A stretch of 64,000 nucleotides of DNA from Ceriagrion tenellum (GCA_963169105.1 OY720639.1:98344559-98408558), one strand, 5' to 3'. Numbered from the stretch's first letter, positions 22,702 to 35,454 are shown. The notes: generated by a model from the sequence alone, not told the origin. Numbers and translations: made by a program.

Positions 22702-25244
22702 AAATTCCGAGAGAAGTTTACATCAGTTATTCCCCGTGAACATTTCTTATCCTCCACTACTATTTCTATTTTCCTTTTCTTACAAAAAGGAAAACCTTCC
22801 AGCGAAGCATACCTCTGTCAATTTGTTTTAGAACAGACTTAAGTAGGAGAGATGGAGCTATTGTCGTGGGCTTTGTGAAGAATGGAGAGATAGGGTAGGC
22901 GTCGCAGAGAGATATATAAGTGGTCTAGGCTGAGATAAACGCACAGGGTCATTCGTCTTTGTGCGAGGAAGAAAATCGGAGTCCCCTCTTCGCACCCTTA
23001 ACCGTGTCGCTACCATCCCACCGTCGTTTCGCGTCTTGAAAAACGAAGAAACATTCAAAGACGCACCGCTGCGCTTTTCTTTCATCTTAGGCCGAACGAA
23101 ACATTTTTATAGCTTCAAAAGGAAATGCAGGGATGCTCAGAACGGTGGTGGGTAGCACTGTAAAAAGGAGAGAGGATCTGGTTGACATGTATGGAGTCTA
23201 TTCGAGTAGGATAAAGGTATTTTAAAGGGGTGAGGGAGCGAGAGAGATGGTGTCGGGGCATCGGAGCGTTATTAGTTTTGAGATGGAAGTCGCGAAAAGC
23301 TGGTATCATGCGACATATTTTGCGTCACACTGCAATGCCGAGGTTATGAGAATCAGTCAAGTGAAAATTGAAGTTAATTTTATACTCCTCGGTGTTCAAT
23401 TGTAGTTTTTTTGCGGCGTTAATGAGGAATATCTTTTCAGTTGTATGCTATTGTATTCCAGTCAATTAAAGACTTGGATTATAAGGATTTCCACAGATAT
23501 TTACAGGGTAGACCACACAGTTAGGTGGGAGGGCATGAAGTGGAGATGGTGGAACAGTAGACATTGTTCAGGTAACGCTTAGCAAAATTTGTAGATTGTG
23601 TAGCTAGAACATCAATTGTTGAACAAATTTTTCTGTGTAGTAGTTATTAGTGGAGGAAAATTCATTTGAGGGATAAGAAGGGAAGACATAAAGGAACTTT
23701 TCGTAAATAAGGAGAGTTGTGAGGTTTCTGAGCCTCAGTCATATTCGAAAAAGGGCGTTCGTTTTAAGTATTTGTAATGAAGAGATTGGAGAGAGCTACC
23801 TGAGTTAAGAGGAAAAGAAATGAAGATATATTTGATATTGTTGCATACGAAAGGAATCGGTGGTGGAGATACGAAGCTTACATTGTGTGGAAGCGAATGC
23901 TGAACGTGATGGTGAGGTGGAGTGCGCTCGGTAAACCCTGTAGTGGAAGAATAGGAACATTAAGGCTTCCTTTAAGAAGAAAAGGAATCTTCCTTGGAAG
24001 AATAGGAACATTCCAATTTAACCTCTAAGTCGAAAATGTGCAGCGGGAAACTGAATACTATGGGGCAGTTTATATGGGGTGTTCTAACGAATTGGAACGG
24101 ACTGCTGGCGCTCGAACTAGGATGCGATCGCTGCCGAAGTTGAAACAAAAACATATTGGTAAGCGTTCATAGATCGACGAAAGTACTCGGACAAACTGAC
24201 ATAAATAATGAATACTGACGTATAAAATTAAAACCCCTATCAAATAAATGTAGACATGGCTGATCCGCTATTAAAAATAATTGAGTAAGACAAATAATAT
24301 AAAGAATCGCTCACAAATAATCAAACAGATCCAAAAATGTATGCACTTACCCGTTAACAAGTTACTCAAAGCTAAGTTTTCAATGCGATATGAGTATATT
24401 AAGAGCGCATAAATTTGCGTACAAAACTTGATGAATACTTCCACAGTGAGTAAACTAATGTACAGTGGCGGAAAAAATTAACGCAAAACTCATTGGCGTC
24501 TGAATGCGGCGTACACGGGAACTAATTGAAATAGCTTTTCCTTCGACAACTTGACAACAATGAGACAGCATATGGAAACCGGGAATATTCAAACTCTCTA
24601 TGAATGGATATCGTTTTTACGCGTCATGTAAATAGTCATACTAATAAGGTTTACATACGCGAGATCATCTAGGAGTTATAAACGTGATGAGCTTGCTTCG
24701 ACCCGCACTCAGTCGAGGTTCCGAAGTCGTGGTTGATTATGTAGTGTTGCTTATCATATTTTTTTTAGAAGCAATACGATGAAAGCATTATTTGTGGGGA
24801 CAAAAAAAATTTTTATTCTCCAGTTCAAATTCACTTACAATAAAACGTATTTCCGCGTACAGGGAATAGCTGTGGAGGAACATCGTTTGAATAGGCCTCA
24901 AAATACTTCCGAGAAATATGAAGCATTACAATTAACATTTTGGTGTAATATCCTATGAATTTCAAGTTAAAGAATGGGAAATCTGGTTGAATAGAATGGT
25001 TTCTATCTGGAGGAAATTTTTCTTTAATAAGTATTTCCAATACTTTAAAACCCTACGTAAGTTTCCGCCCTCGTGTATACAGGTCGTCTCAAACACTTGA
25101 ATTTCTAAATTCCTCCTAACGTAATATTATTTACTTTCTGAAAACTAATTTCAAAAATCCAGAACATTTTATTTGGTCCAGTTTACAAAGGAAACATTAG
25201 AATTCCCTTTTTTCGTTGTGTAGTAAGAACCACTGGACGCGGAT

Positions 25245-25600
25245 TCCTCTTGATCGATGAAGTAGCCTAGAGGGAGAGCGTTCGTCTGCGGCCAAGAATG
25301 CCTGGGGTTCAAATCCTGGCGTGGCCTCTTGTGTGCCTTTATAATTAATCTGCGCGATGCAACTTTATTGCAGCCAAAACTTCGCAGGAATTCGCGGAAG
25401 GCTCAGGGAATGGACATTGACCTCAACCAAGAGTGTGTGAGTTTTACACATATTCGGGCATTGTAAAAGAATCAGAGCGGTCTCCTTGGTCGTCGAATGA
25501 GGTATTTACTTCCCATTCTCGAGTACTCGGCCCCACTTGATTTCTACATCCTGCCTGTCGACAGATGTTCATATCCACTCATTCGCCAATTCAACACTCA
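25245..25600 (+). mobile_element. tRNA-derived SINE (second family)
   Basis: The head carries an A-box-like GTAGCCTAGAGGGAGAGCG and a B-box-like GGGGTTCAAATCCTGG at tRNA-like spacing (25263-25320). The body contains GGGAATGGACATTGACCTC. The 3' limit is uncertain. It is not a real tRNA gene: the acceptor stem does not pair cleanly. It differs from the SINE at 39209 and the dimer at 15297. Confidence 0.55.
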
Positions 25601-27116
25601 ATGAAAAGCTATTCATGAAGGAGGGAATAGACCGGATCTCTGATTGTGTCAGTTACTTGATTTAGTGAACTTACTTGATGCTACATTCGCCTTTAAATTA
25701 CTTTGAAATGATTTAGTAAAGAGGGAAATTATTTTTATTAGGAATTAGACCTTGGTTCTATCTGTCGAACTTGTAAATACCGATTAATTATCTGAGTGAG
25801 AGACCAAACAAGTGTGGAATGTTCTTCAAAACATCTCTAAAACGGTATTTGAAGCCTTCCCCGCATTATTTTCTAGGTTTGCTATGAGCAATACATTAAC
25901 CGTGTAGTTCAACAGTTCAACGTATAGGATGGAGGATAATACTTAAAGGATAAGGTAAATTAATGAATCACTTAAATACCTTTTGACATATTCGCAGTGA
26001 AAAATGTTTGGCTAAAATCACGCAGTTTAATTTTATGAGGAGCATCTTTATACCCATACGTAAGTAATACTCCGACAAAAATGCATCGCGTATCTTCCCC
26101 TGTGAAAGTGATAAAATACTATAAATCATCTTTTCATGTAGTGACTAAGCAGTGATTATATATTTTCCCTAAGGTCATTTGTATACTCCTCATAGATCCA
26201 CAGAGTAGTCAATGGAATGCAAATTAGGAATGTGCACCATCAAAGATTCTACGATTTCTACGTTCCTAAAGAATCTTTTCCTTTTCAAATGTGTCGTAAT
26301 ATTATGGCTTCAATGGAAGTTAAAGTTGTGAATGCCCCCACATGAAGATATTAACAGACTTTTTACAGGGTCATAAATTTCATCTCTTAGTGGTAATGTA
26401 TTTTAACGGATGTTGAAAAGGGACACTATAATGCTTTATTTAGAGCGAGTGGAAAAGGTTAAAATGTATGCGTAATTCTCTTAATTTGAGCTACGTGTGG
26501 ACATGATCACAGCAATTGATCATCGAGAAATATGCTAGTATTTACATAAAGAATGTGGATGTTTATTAGCCATATAATCAATCCATCCCCCTCCATTCTC
26601 GATTTCCTGACCAAGTCTCTTTGACATGGAGTTGTTCACATTTTGGTATCATCTTACTGGGTTCATTTCCCATTCTTCCTCCACGATTTTCCTCCTTGCA
26701 TCATAATTTGGGGTTGTTTTATTGGAGGTGGTCGAATTACGTTTGTTTCTCGCATTTTTCTCATAATGAACGCTGCGCTCCGTGCAGCCCGCTCCATCTA
26801 TGTTACATGATTTGTTTTGAACCATCTCCTCGAATTTTGAAATTTGTGAACTCGTAAGTATTCCTAGTTGCGGGCGAAAAATGAATATTGATAAACATTT
26901 GATTAAACATAGTTCTTATTATAGTGGACATGAATTTAATGAATTTCGTTTGATAGTAGTAAGAAATAGTTTTTTTTTACTTTAAAACACCAAATAAAAG
27001 TTCAGCTGGTGAAAGTCGAAGGCGCAACACCTCTTCGGGTAATTTTTCGACAGATGTTTTTGCCTTTTACAAACCTACTATCCGATTCCTCCGCCTGGGA
27101 GAAAAATGAGGCATAC

Positions 27117-27329
27117 TTAAAGGCTAATGAGATATTTTTTTCCTCCAAGAATTTTGGGAGAGGCCGCTAAAACTTTGAACAATATCTCGACTTGCGCTGT
27201 CCACTCTGCTTGTTCGTCTATCGACGCTCGTCTCAATGAAGTAGTCATCAGTAAACCTTGGCCAAGTTCCAGGTGGTGATGGTCGGGGTGGTTTGTTGTT
27301 GTGAATAACGCACAGGTTTCATATACTTG
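27117..27329 (-). CDS. Possible terminal exon, weak
   Basis: On the minus strand a pyrimidine-rich tract ends TTTCTTTCTGGTGCAG and is followed by a 70-codon frame starting QVYETCALFTTTNHPDHHHL and ending GGKKYLISL with a TAA. Exon C of the candidate gene ends in phase 0, so this frame could follow it. No family is recognised, no AATAAA was seen soon downstream, the composition is not GC-rich like the better exons, and the location is inside the mariner-flanked segment. It is more likely chance than real. Confidence 0.12.
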   Translation of the reverse strand, partial: QVYETCALFTTTNHPDHHHLELGQGLLMTTSLRRASIDEQAEWTAQVEILFKVLAASPKILGGKKYLISL

Positions 27330-29403
27330 CTGCACCAGAAAGAAAAGGCTCGTCGCGCTTCGAAAAAATCGGAAGCCCCCGTCGAATACTTTTAAGGGCG
27401 TAAAAGAAGTCAAATACCACTTCTTTCCTGTGAGTGAAACGCCTGGCGTCCGAAACATTATCTATGGCAGAAAAGGTATCGCCCGCAACACAAGGGGAAA
27501 GTAAGCTCTTATTAAAGGCATACTATTTCTCAAATCAATATAATGCGTCCTTCATACATTCCGATTTTGAATGGATTAGTATCGGTGGAGCTCTGTATCG
27601 ACCTCTAGGGATCCTCAAGAGTCCTCCAAGATTGTTCGTTGCTTTAACACAGACTTAAGATAGCTGGCCTCCAAACCCATGCATGAGGGGAACTTATGGC
27701 GTTTGATTGGAATGGTCTGGGCTGATGAGGTGAAATCCGAGAACTACTTCTTGCTGTTTGTATTGCCGGGAGAGTAGTATGCTTTTTCCTATCCTTTAGT
27801 TATTTTAAATGTTCGTAGACAATACCACCACTCATTTTAAAAGTAACTTAGTTCACAGTAACGCATACGGACGCAAAAAAATTCACCGAAAGAATACGAA
27901 ACATCATCTTAAAGTCGCCTTGACATAAGAAAGCTCAGTAGTTGTTACTGGGTTGCAAACCTGAATCGCAATCATGTTTCTTCATCAAAACATTGTTCGA
28001 ATACACTCATGATTTCGAAAACGTGATCGTCATCAAGAAAGATCGGGTGCTATATAGCAGTGGAGTGCGCTCCCAGGACCTTGTGCATTGCCCTACCAAT
28101 GCGGCTTGCCTTTTGGATGACAATAACGACCATAAGAAGAAAAGAACCGTATCCCACCCCTGGTCGAGACATTTTTGAGTTTTTCATTCAATTTCTGGTT
28201 AAGTAAAATTATTTTTATTCGGCAAATTTTATTTCTTTTGTATTTAAAAAATTTCATATTATCAGCCAGTTATTGCAGCTACATATTACATTCATTTATA
28301 TCGCCAATATGAGGAAATTTATATCAAAACTAATTTGCGTTCATTAAAAATTGAACACGGACCACTCTTTAGCTAGCCAAATACATCTGACCGCTACAAC
28401 ATTAACGTTACCTATTAATTTATTTCATTAATGATATTCTACTCCAAACTGAAGTCTTCTAAAAGGCTTTTTGTTAATTTCATACGTGCGGTGAACTTAT
28501 AGCTAAGCATATAAAATATTATGCAATCATCCATATGTTATCCATAACTACACCTAATTTGGGTAAACTTTTCTGAATGTCTATTCGTATATCCTGCATT
28601 TACTAGATAGAGCTTAACAGTCGACAGCTCGTCACCAAGCTTCCTGTGATAAGATGAACGAAATATCGGGAAAATATGCCTGGATTATTCGGTATCGATG
28701 CGAGCACATTTATTTCGTGAAATTACATACATTTACGTATGTTTTCATAGTTTAATCCCATTCTGACGAACTAAAGACGGATTAATATTGGGTCAAGAAC
28801 GATTCATTAATTAATATCCGTTTTGAATTTAATAAATATCCGTTAAAGTAACTTTGTCAATCTACAAATGGAAAATTGTGAAAAATTACATCACGTAGAC
28901 TATACTTATTTTAATTAAATCTTTTTTCTATCGACATTTGGTGCGGATAAACCTCGATTTATATCATTTCGGTGAAACAGACGCAGTACGCGTCATTCAA
29001 AAAGATCCTCGGAAAGTCGACCGCAATAAATATCCCTTGGTGGTAGAAGATGAAGATTTTAGCATATAGTATACTGAATTGCGTGGGATAGTGAATATTT
29101 TTTATAATCAGTCTTTCTGTATAAATTATATCATTCGACGTAAGAACCATGCTGAAACAAACACAGCGATGCACCGAGACTGAATGTGCGAATCATATGA
29201 GACGAAAGCTCAAAAATGAGGTGATTGATGACTAAGTTCTAGGCTCCGACAAATGTGAGCTCCATTGCGGATTTCAAATATTTGCGGTAGATGATGTTTT
29301 CCTCAGTGTTGCCAGTCTTTGGAGTGTGTACTGTTCCTAGAAGTTCCCGAAAATGCCGCATTCTGGCGCGCGAAAAATTTTGCGTTAATTTCTTCCGCCA
29401 CTG

Positions 29404-29949
29404 TACATTTTACAATACACTAAAATATATAGTGCGGCTTCGTGACGCTGGGATGGATTAGAACAACTTGTTCGGCCAGTTAGTAAGCCTTGCTTCGTAC
29501 TTGCCCTAACCAATAGTTTCAGTATTCGTTAATTGGTCCAAAGGTTGGAAATGTGACGTCGCTTCCTGAATGTGGAGAAAATTTAGCCCGGCTAGTACGC
29601 CCAAACTTGGATTAGAACACGGCCATAGTTATAATAGAATAGATTATAAATTTATTACGCTCTGGGCATCATCCTTGGAGCAAAAATTATTACAAAAAGT
29701 AAAATTCTTGGTTCAGCCAAAAGTACAACAATCGATTTTTATGGACAGAAAGATATGAATACATGAAAAACAAAGACATAGATACAATGTTAGATACAAA
29801 AACAAAAAACAGAATGGATAGGAAACAATGTAACAATTTTCAGGCTGTAATTTATTGAGTATATTACATTATATTTTGCACTGCATTGAGAGGAGTCATG
29901 AACAATACATTTTTCAATGTGTAAATGGAACTATTATGGGAGAAATTTG
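29404..29949. other. No gene seen
   Basis: AT-rich, one 62-codon plus frame (29570-29758) without similarity. Confidence 0.4.
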
Positions 29950-30228
29950 AAGCATCACTTAATGAAAATTTGTTTTATAGTTTTTAGTTTTATTTCCGAG
30001 ATCTAGATGCTAGAAATTCCTCATTTTTCTAAAGTTAAGCATCCCTGGAGTGCATACTCATACAACTTTCAATGTAAAAGAGCTGGTATTTTCCGTCAAA
30101 ATCTCGGGAAGTAGTTTGCTAAGGGGCTTATATTTTTGTATCTTTGGAAGGGTGAGATATTTTTCTTTATGATGACAAAAAATTCATTGATTTCTATGTA
30201 CAGTTTTATTTCACTCAAACCACGTTCA
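29950..30228 (-). mobile_element. TTAA-family MITE, partial copy 3
   Basis: In reverse complement it starts GTGGTTTGAGTGAAATAA and follows copy 1 through AGAAATCAATGAATTTT, AATATCTCACCCTTCC, AAGCCCCTTAGC, CTTCCCGAGATTTT and GTATGCACTCCAG. It stops near the middle of the element, so only the 5' half is present and the TTAA is lost. Confidence 0.65.
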
Positions 30229-32454
30229 GTGTCTTGCGTTTAAGGTGTTTTGTACTCACGGAGTCATCATCAGGTACAAGCACGCATTGTAGTTTAGTTA
30301 AATTCTGTGGAAAATAGCGATTGTTATTCTTGTCATGACAATCTCCGCCTTTGTAACGTTTGGATCTGTTGAACTTATTAATGCAGGACTAGAAGATGAT
30401 GTCCGATGAGTGACAACGGGAAAAAATAAAAATAAAATTGTTACAAACGATAAAAAGAATGTTCTATATATGACACTACAAATTGCATGGAATATGTAGC
30501 CATAATTAACTACGCATAGAGAGATTCGAATGATTAATACCCCGACTAAAATATTACTATACTCCAATCCTGCTGATTATTTGATCATGTGTTCCTCGGG
30601 TGTAAAATCCCAAAGCCTTCGCTAAAATTGTTCAGGCCATTAAATATCCTATTGGTGAAATAGTGCAAATATTTACGGCTTTGGAGCCAAAAGGTCACAT
30701 TGAAGAATAAAAAAAGAAACGAATAAGAAAACCAAAAGCGAAAGTTTAAAGCTTTGCTCTTTAAGTCACCCGTTGAAAAATATTCAAGCCCATACCATGA
30801 AAGGATGCAATTTGAATAAGCAAAAACTTAACTTCATCACCGAATTCAATACTTTTTTTCTGAAAGTGAAATTTGGCCAACAGATTGGGGGCCGTTAGGA
30901 TTCGTTCTTGGGTCTGTCTTATATAACCTTTTAGTCCTCCAAGGTCATAATGAACACGTGTCAAAGTATTAGTCCCTCAAGGCCTTGAGAAACATGTGTG
31001 CCGAAATTTGCTTCAGTCCTCCGAAGAGTTGTGATTTTTATGGCGTTCAGAGGAACAAGGTACCGGTTTATAGATACATTCAGATTGTCGCGTAGGCAAA
31101 ATGAAATGTCCGATTTTTATAAATTATACTTAAAACTCAACGTTCTGTACTGCCTTCAACATTCTATGCATTAGCCATTTCGTTTTCACGTTCTATTTGG
31201 AATCTTCACGTTATAAAAAGAGCGTTTCACGGAAAAATCTTTTTTTTTCACGAAATTTTCACAAATTTCACGAAAAAAATTGCTTCACGGAATCACGTTT
31301 GGGTTTAATCAAGAGTGAGAAAATAGACGTATTTAATGAGCGTGGGATGAATTACGATTGGACAGGAAAATCTAGGGTTACTTGGTAGCTTCCGAAGGAC
31401 GAGTAAAATATCATTGTTGCGTTTAAGTACCAGGATGAGGTGGGAAGCTGTGGTTTAGAGTGGGGCTGAATTTCCTTCAGTTTGCAGAGTAGGATATGAG
31501 AAAAAGACCTAGAGCGTTGGCGGGATCCAAGGCCGAGGGTGGGCGCAGGGCTTTGTTGAGAAGGGGAACGGTAAAGATGAAAGTGAACCGGAGACGGCGA
31601 ATGAAAACTTGGGAGACGAAAGATCCTCTTGAAATCTTTTGAAGCTCCTTCAAGGGTTTGCTGCCTCAATCACGAGCTTCCCTGGATGAATGGAGAAAAG
31701 ATCGGGACCAATTTTGTTCCAGAATAAATAAATTCCTCGTACTGGGATGAATGCCGCTATAACTGAGATGAATAGTCCCACGGATCGCCAAACCTGACAC
31801 TTGATTACTCTTAGCAAACGACTGAGATGAGGTTTACTCGAAAGAATCAAGATATGTATTTTTGTTTTTGATCGATGTCCTTTCTACACTTATTTTGGCA
31901 ATGATTTTCATGTTCCTCTTGTATCTGCGAGTAATGCGAGGTGCTTGAATTCGTTCGGTAATTTCTCTTTTATTTGTGGACATTCATCATGCAGATTCTT
32001 TTCGGTCCAAGGATAGTCAAAAGAGTTTTATTCTTGGAGTCGTAGGTAAAATTCTTTCATTCTACCCTTTCCTTTCGTACCACCTTCTTTGCGATATTCA
32101 TGCATTTCTTCATAGATATCCTCCCGATATTAAGAATCCTAATTTGGCTCTCTTATTAGTCCGTTCTATCGCATTCAACTTTATCGCTTTATTGGTTATT
32201 TCCTTTTTCGCACACCTTTCTTTTAATTTTCAACTATCGAGTTAGTTATTTTACTTTTACCCAATCACTATTCGTGGCCAAAATTAAAAAAAAGCATGCT
32301 CCTTACAAATTGAACTGTCACAAATTCCATTGCCGGAGAGAGCATAATACATTTCTTCATCACCTATTCATTCTTTATCGTAACCCTCCTAACTTTTTTA
32401 CCGGTACTTCTCCAATAATTAATGGCATTAAGCCTTCACAGATGCTTATCCTTC
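30229..32454. other. No gene seen
   Basis: Nothing recognised beyond short open frames; a minus frame at 31669-31352 (105 codons) lacks any family signature. GAGTCATCATCAGGTACAAG near 30260 resembles the tip motif of the fold-back elements. Confidence 0.35.
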
Positions 32455-33222
32455 ATTTGATTGAACAAAATTAAGATCAACGGAGAAGAAATAAACACGC
32501 TCCGTTTTGCAGGTGATATCGCAGTCACAGCAGGAAATCGCGATGATCCACAAAAGTCACTGGGAGCAGTGGACCAAGTGGACCAAGAGCATATGAAAAT
32601 TAATAAGGCAAAGACGAAAATCCTCGTAGGTGGAAAGAGAAGTTGAATGCCAAAGTCTTGCTGCGAGTAGGGTGGTACCTGAGACGAAATAAGTACAGTG
32701 GAAATCAAGCAAAGAACTGTCCAAGTTAACAAAGCGTTCATGGTATTTAGACAACTGCTGTATTCGAAGATGATTGGGCTACAAACTAGAAAACAGTGTG
32801 TAAAAACATTCGTGTGAGGTGTGGTGCTCTATGGTTTGGAAGCATGGACCATCGGAAAAGTAGACCAGAAAAGACCAGAAGCTTTAGAAACTCGGTGTTG
32901 GTGGAAGATGCTGAGGATCTTATGGACGGATAAAATAAAAAAAATGATGAAATTTACACAGGAGTAGAATAGGAAAGGACTACATAAAATCCTTTGCAGA
33001 AAAGAACTAGAATGATTAGGCGCATTTTGAGGCACAGTTTGTTAGTGAAGAATGTAATTGAAAGAAAAAATCCCCAAAGGAAGGCCAAGGGGTTAGAACG
33101 AGGGACAAATAAAGATGAAAGTACAAATGAAGAGCTACCAGGAAGTGAAGGAACTAGGAGTGGACAGGGAAGTAAGGAGGGCTGTAGCCTACCAATCTTA
33201 GGATTGAACGACCAATTATATT
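32455..33222 (+). mobile_element. LINE 3' end, same family as 1-740
   Basis: Translation from 32467 reads INGEEINTLRFAGDIAVTAG, matching INGKDINALRFADDIAL; the catalytic FADD has become FAGD. It continues DQEHMKINKAKTKILVGGKR, then in other frames WCSMVWKHG (about 32820), KRTRMIRRILRHSLLVKN (about 33000-33055), and ends ILGLNDQLYL at 33200-33222. The FAGD change and frameshifts indicate a dead copy. The 3' terminus ATTGAACGACCAATTAT is echoed in reverse orientation at 52725-52750. Confidence 0.8.
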
Positions 33223-33785
33223 TGTGCTTATACTGGCATACCAAAGTTTTACTGCCATACCATGAAGTGAATAGATGAACGCTTAAGTACCTATACTGCC
33301 ATTCACGATTCCTTAGACAATCACAAATTCCATGATATGCGGACTACTCACGACTTTTCTTTCAACACTTTTCCTTATCTCCTCATTTACTCTGCCATCT
33401 TTCAGCGGCAGTGAACGGAGCCACGTGATAATGCTTTCAGATTATCACATTTTTACATTGAATATTACTGAAATAAAAAAAATACAATGTCAAGTCACGT
33501 CTACCGAAAAAAGGCCATCATCTTGGACCTTACGGAGAAGCTGTATTGATGTGTTTTTGGTTAACTTTCGATTGGAATTTTAATGACCAGGACCTTGCGC
33601 ATGATAAAATAATATCGACTGATGTTATTGATTTGAACCACGCAAGGATATCTGAATTAATATATTATACTGAAGCTATAGGGATACCGATAAATACAAA
33701 GGCATTATCTTTATTCTCCCACTCTTAGCGATTTTGATCAAGGAAGCATCGAGGGAGCCGTATTTCCTTGTGTGTTAGGTTTTAG

Positions 33786-34030
33786 ATGATGGTTGATATA
33801 CCATCATGGAAGGCACTTTTACTGCTCTTTGCCTTCTGGCGGCCGGAGTCAGAACGTCAGTGCCGTGGGAAAAGCCAAGGAATGCGATCCCCAACCCAGG
33901 CCGAAATCGCTCCGTGGGTCATTCTCCACCTTTGGCTTTCCCACGCCTCCTTTCAATCTGGTTTCTTCTATCGGAGTGGTTGGCGGTACCGCTACTAACG
34001 ACTCTCACGTTCCTGCACATATCCTCAATT
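33786..34030. other. GC-rich block with inverted repeat
   Basis: Three overlapping plus frames stay open here (up to 123 codons, from 33806). CGTGGGAAAAGCCAAGG at about 33862 is inverted as CCTTTGGCTTTCCCACG near 33933-33949, giving a stem with a loop of about 50 bases. None of the three peptides is recognised. The block may be a fragment of an unidentified repeat. Confidence 0.25.
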
Positions 34031-34039
34031 GTTACGCGT

Positions 34040-34560
34040 TACGTCACTGGCCATGTGGAATTTGTAAATTGTGTAACTTACCTGAGACCGATAAAATGTG
34101 ATAGCTTTTTCATCCTCAAAGATTTTTTCGCCCCATATTTGATAAATGAGAGGTCCAGCTATCTCTCCATCTATTAACAGGTCTTCCTGATCGACAGTGA
34201 TCCTCTGAAATTCCGCGGAATACGTACTTGGGAATCCTTGAGTCATCCATTGTTTCCTCAGTGTCTCTCCAAAAGCATCTGTTCCTTCTGCTCCAGTTTA
34301 AAATATCTTTCACATTGCAGGTCTTACGAATCTCTTAATTCTATTTTCTGTCTCGTAGTGTTTTCCTACCAATGGTCGCAGTGTCTTCATATCAATAATT
34401 CTGAGAAGGTTCATAGTTTGAATGTTCTCTTCTCGTGTTAAAATAGCATGAGCCATGATGGGTCGGACACGTTTTATAAATTTTGCCTTTGCTTTCCACC
34501 AGCATGTTTTTATTGCTATATACAGCATCTCTAAGACATCCTGAGATAGCTACATCTCTA
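34040..34560 (-). mobile_element. LINE C-terminal fragment, different family
   Basis: Minus-strand frames read AVYSNKNMLVESKGKIYKT (about 34530-34470), RPIMAHAIL (about 34460), NLLRIIDMKTLRPLVGKHY (about 34410-34355) and, after frameshifts, DILNWSRRNRCFWRD with RSGRPVNRWRDSW (about 34310-34160). This follows the LINE tail pattern IYKTLIRPV.TYAAET, LLRTTEMKTLR, RR..W..H and RPPGRPPKRW. It ends with several frame breaks. It lies tail to tail with the 32455-33222 LINE. Confidence 0.7.
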
Positions 34561-34795
34561 ATTGTACCATTGTCAAGTTAAACCACTTGTAAAAATCCCC
34601 TGCTGCCTTCCCAGTTGAGTTTTTCTTGCTTTAATGCCGTCAATGGATTTTTATATTCTGATTGGAGACGTAATAAACAACATGTGAAGCGCGTAAGATA
34701 CCAATCCGAATGGGTTAAGCTCACCAAAAGTCCCAACGCTTGTTGTTGTACCACGTGAGTCCATAGTTACATCAACGAGAGTTTCAAACACATAC

Positions 34796-34845
34796 CCCCT
34801 GGGGAGAGTTGGGGGAGCTGGGGGGGGGGGGCTTGAGGGGGGTGT
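34796..34845 (+). repeat. G-run tract, possible G-quadruplex
   Basis: Five separated runs of G (CTGGGGAGAG, TTGGGGGAGC, TGGGGGGGGG, GAGGGGGGTG) occur within 50 bases, satisfying the usual four-run quadruplex pattern. Not associated with any gene seen. Confidence 0.6.
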
Positions 34846-35234
34846 TTGAAGCCATTATAAATGATCCGGATTCGCAACCATAATACTTTTGTACCATTTA
34901 CCATGAAATATACTTAATCTATTTTTGGCTATATCATCATCTTTTGAAATGAATAAATACGATATGAAAGAATTAATTCATAATATACATTAATTAACTC
35001 TGGTAGCGCATATACCTCCCATAAATTCCCGAAGGATCAGCTTCTGTTCCGTTGTAATCTTCATTTTGAAGCTTTGCGCACAAATGATTTCATTCTTTTC
35101 CGTAGTGACTCGCTCGTTAGCCATAAACATCTTGCATGCAGAGCAAATATGTCAAACGTAACTCTTGAATTCAAAGCAACTCACCTCGTGATCGAAATGA
35201 AAGTTTGAATTTCTTAGCGGGTTGGTAACCAGTC

Positions 35235-35372
35235 GGAGTCAACCGCTGGAGCTGTCAAGCGAGTGAGATAATTCCAAGTGGTTTCAGACACCTCTCCTGC
35301 CAGGAATCGAACCTATGACCATCAGATTGGCAGGAAAGGATGTTTCCCCTCTGCCATTGAGGCCAGCAGTTA
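35235..35372 (-). mobile_element. tRNA-derived SINE head (third family)
   Basis: In reverse complement: CTGGCCTCAATGGCAGAGGG (A-box-like), then CATAGGTTCGATTCCTGGC (B-box GGTTCGATTCC). The body continues AGGAGAGGTGTCTGAAACCA. The spacing between boxes is tRNA-like, but the arms do not make a full cloverleaf. Limits are approximate. Confidence 0.55.
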
Positions 35373-35454
35373 AATTTGTTCAATCAAACCGAAGTTTCAT
35401 ATGTGTACATGAGAGCTAAGATCTTATGCTTCCCCAGCGTACGAGTTTTTCAAA

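Larger units (their letters stand above)
20926..24462. other. No gene seen; small hairpins inside
   Basis: Holds a possible relative of the hairpin families near 21005-21080 (ACGACAACGTTTCTC, GAGTCTTCAGGTC) and two clearer hairpins listed separately. A pyrimidine-biased minus frame (21684-21391) and GC-richer patch at 22930-23110 show no recognisable motif. A 17-bp direct repeat, GGAAGAATAGGAACATT, occurs at 23944 and 23996. Confidence 0.35.
24463..29403. mobile_element. 4.9-kb segment bounded by mariner-like inverted repeats
   Basis: The left end is TA then CAGTGGCGGAAAAAATTAAC; the right end, in reverse complement, is TA then CAGTGGCGGAAGAAATTAAC. Similarity continues inward to GAATGCGGC in both, about 48 bp, and then weakly to CGGGAACT. 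Flanks are symmetrical (AATG-TA left, TA-CATT right). CAGTGGCGG with TA duplication is typical of Tc1/mariner elements, which are usually 1-2 kb. No transposase was recognised inside. A SINE sits at 25245-25600. It may be a decayed large element swollen by insertions, or a composite of two ends. Confidence 0.5.

Noticed and set aside
27942..28178. 78-codon plus frame (GVRSQDLVHCPTNAACLLDD)
   Set aside because: The run looks peptide-like but I could not tie it to any family; left as unassigned within the 4.9-kb segment.
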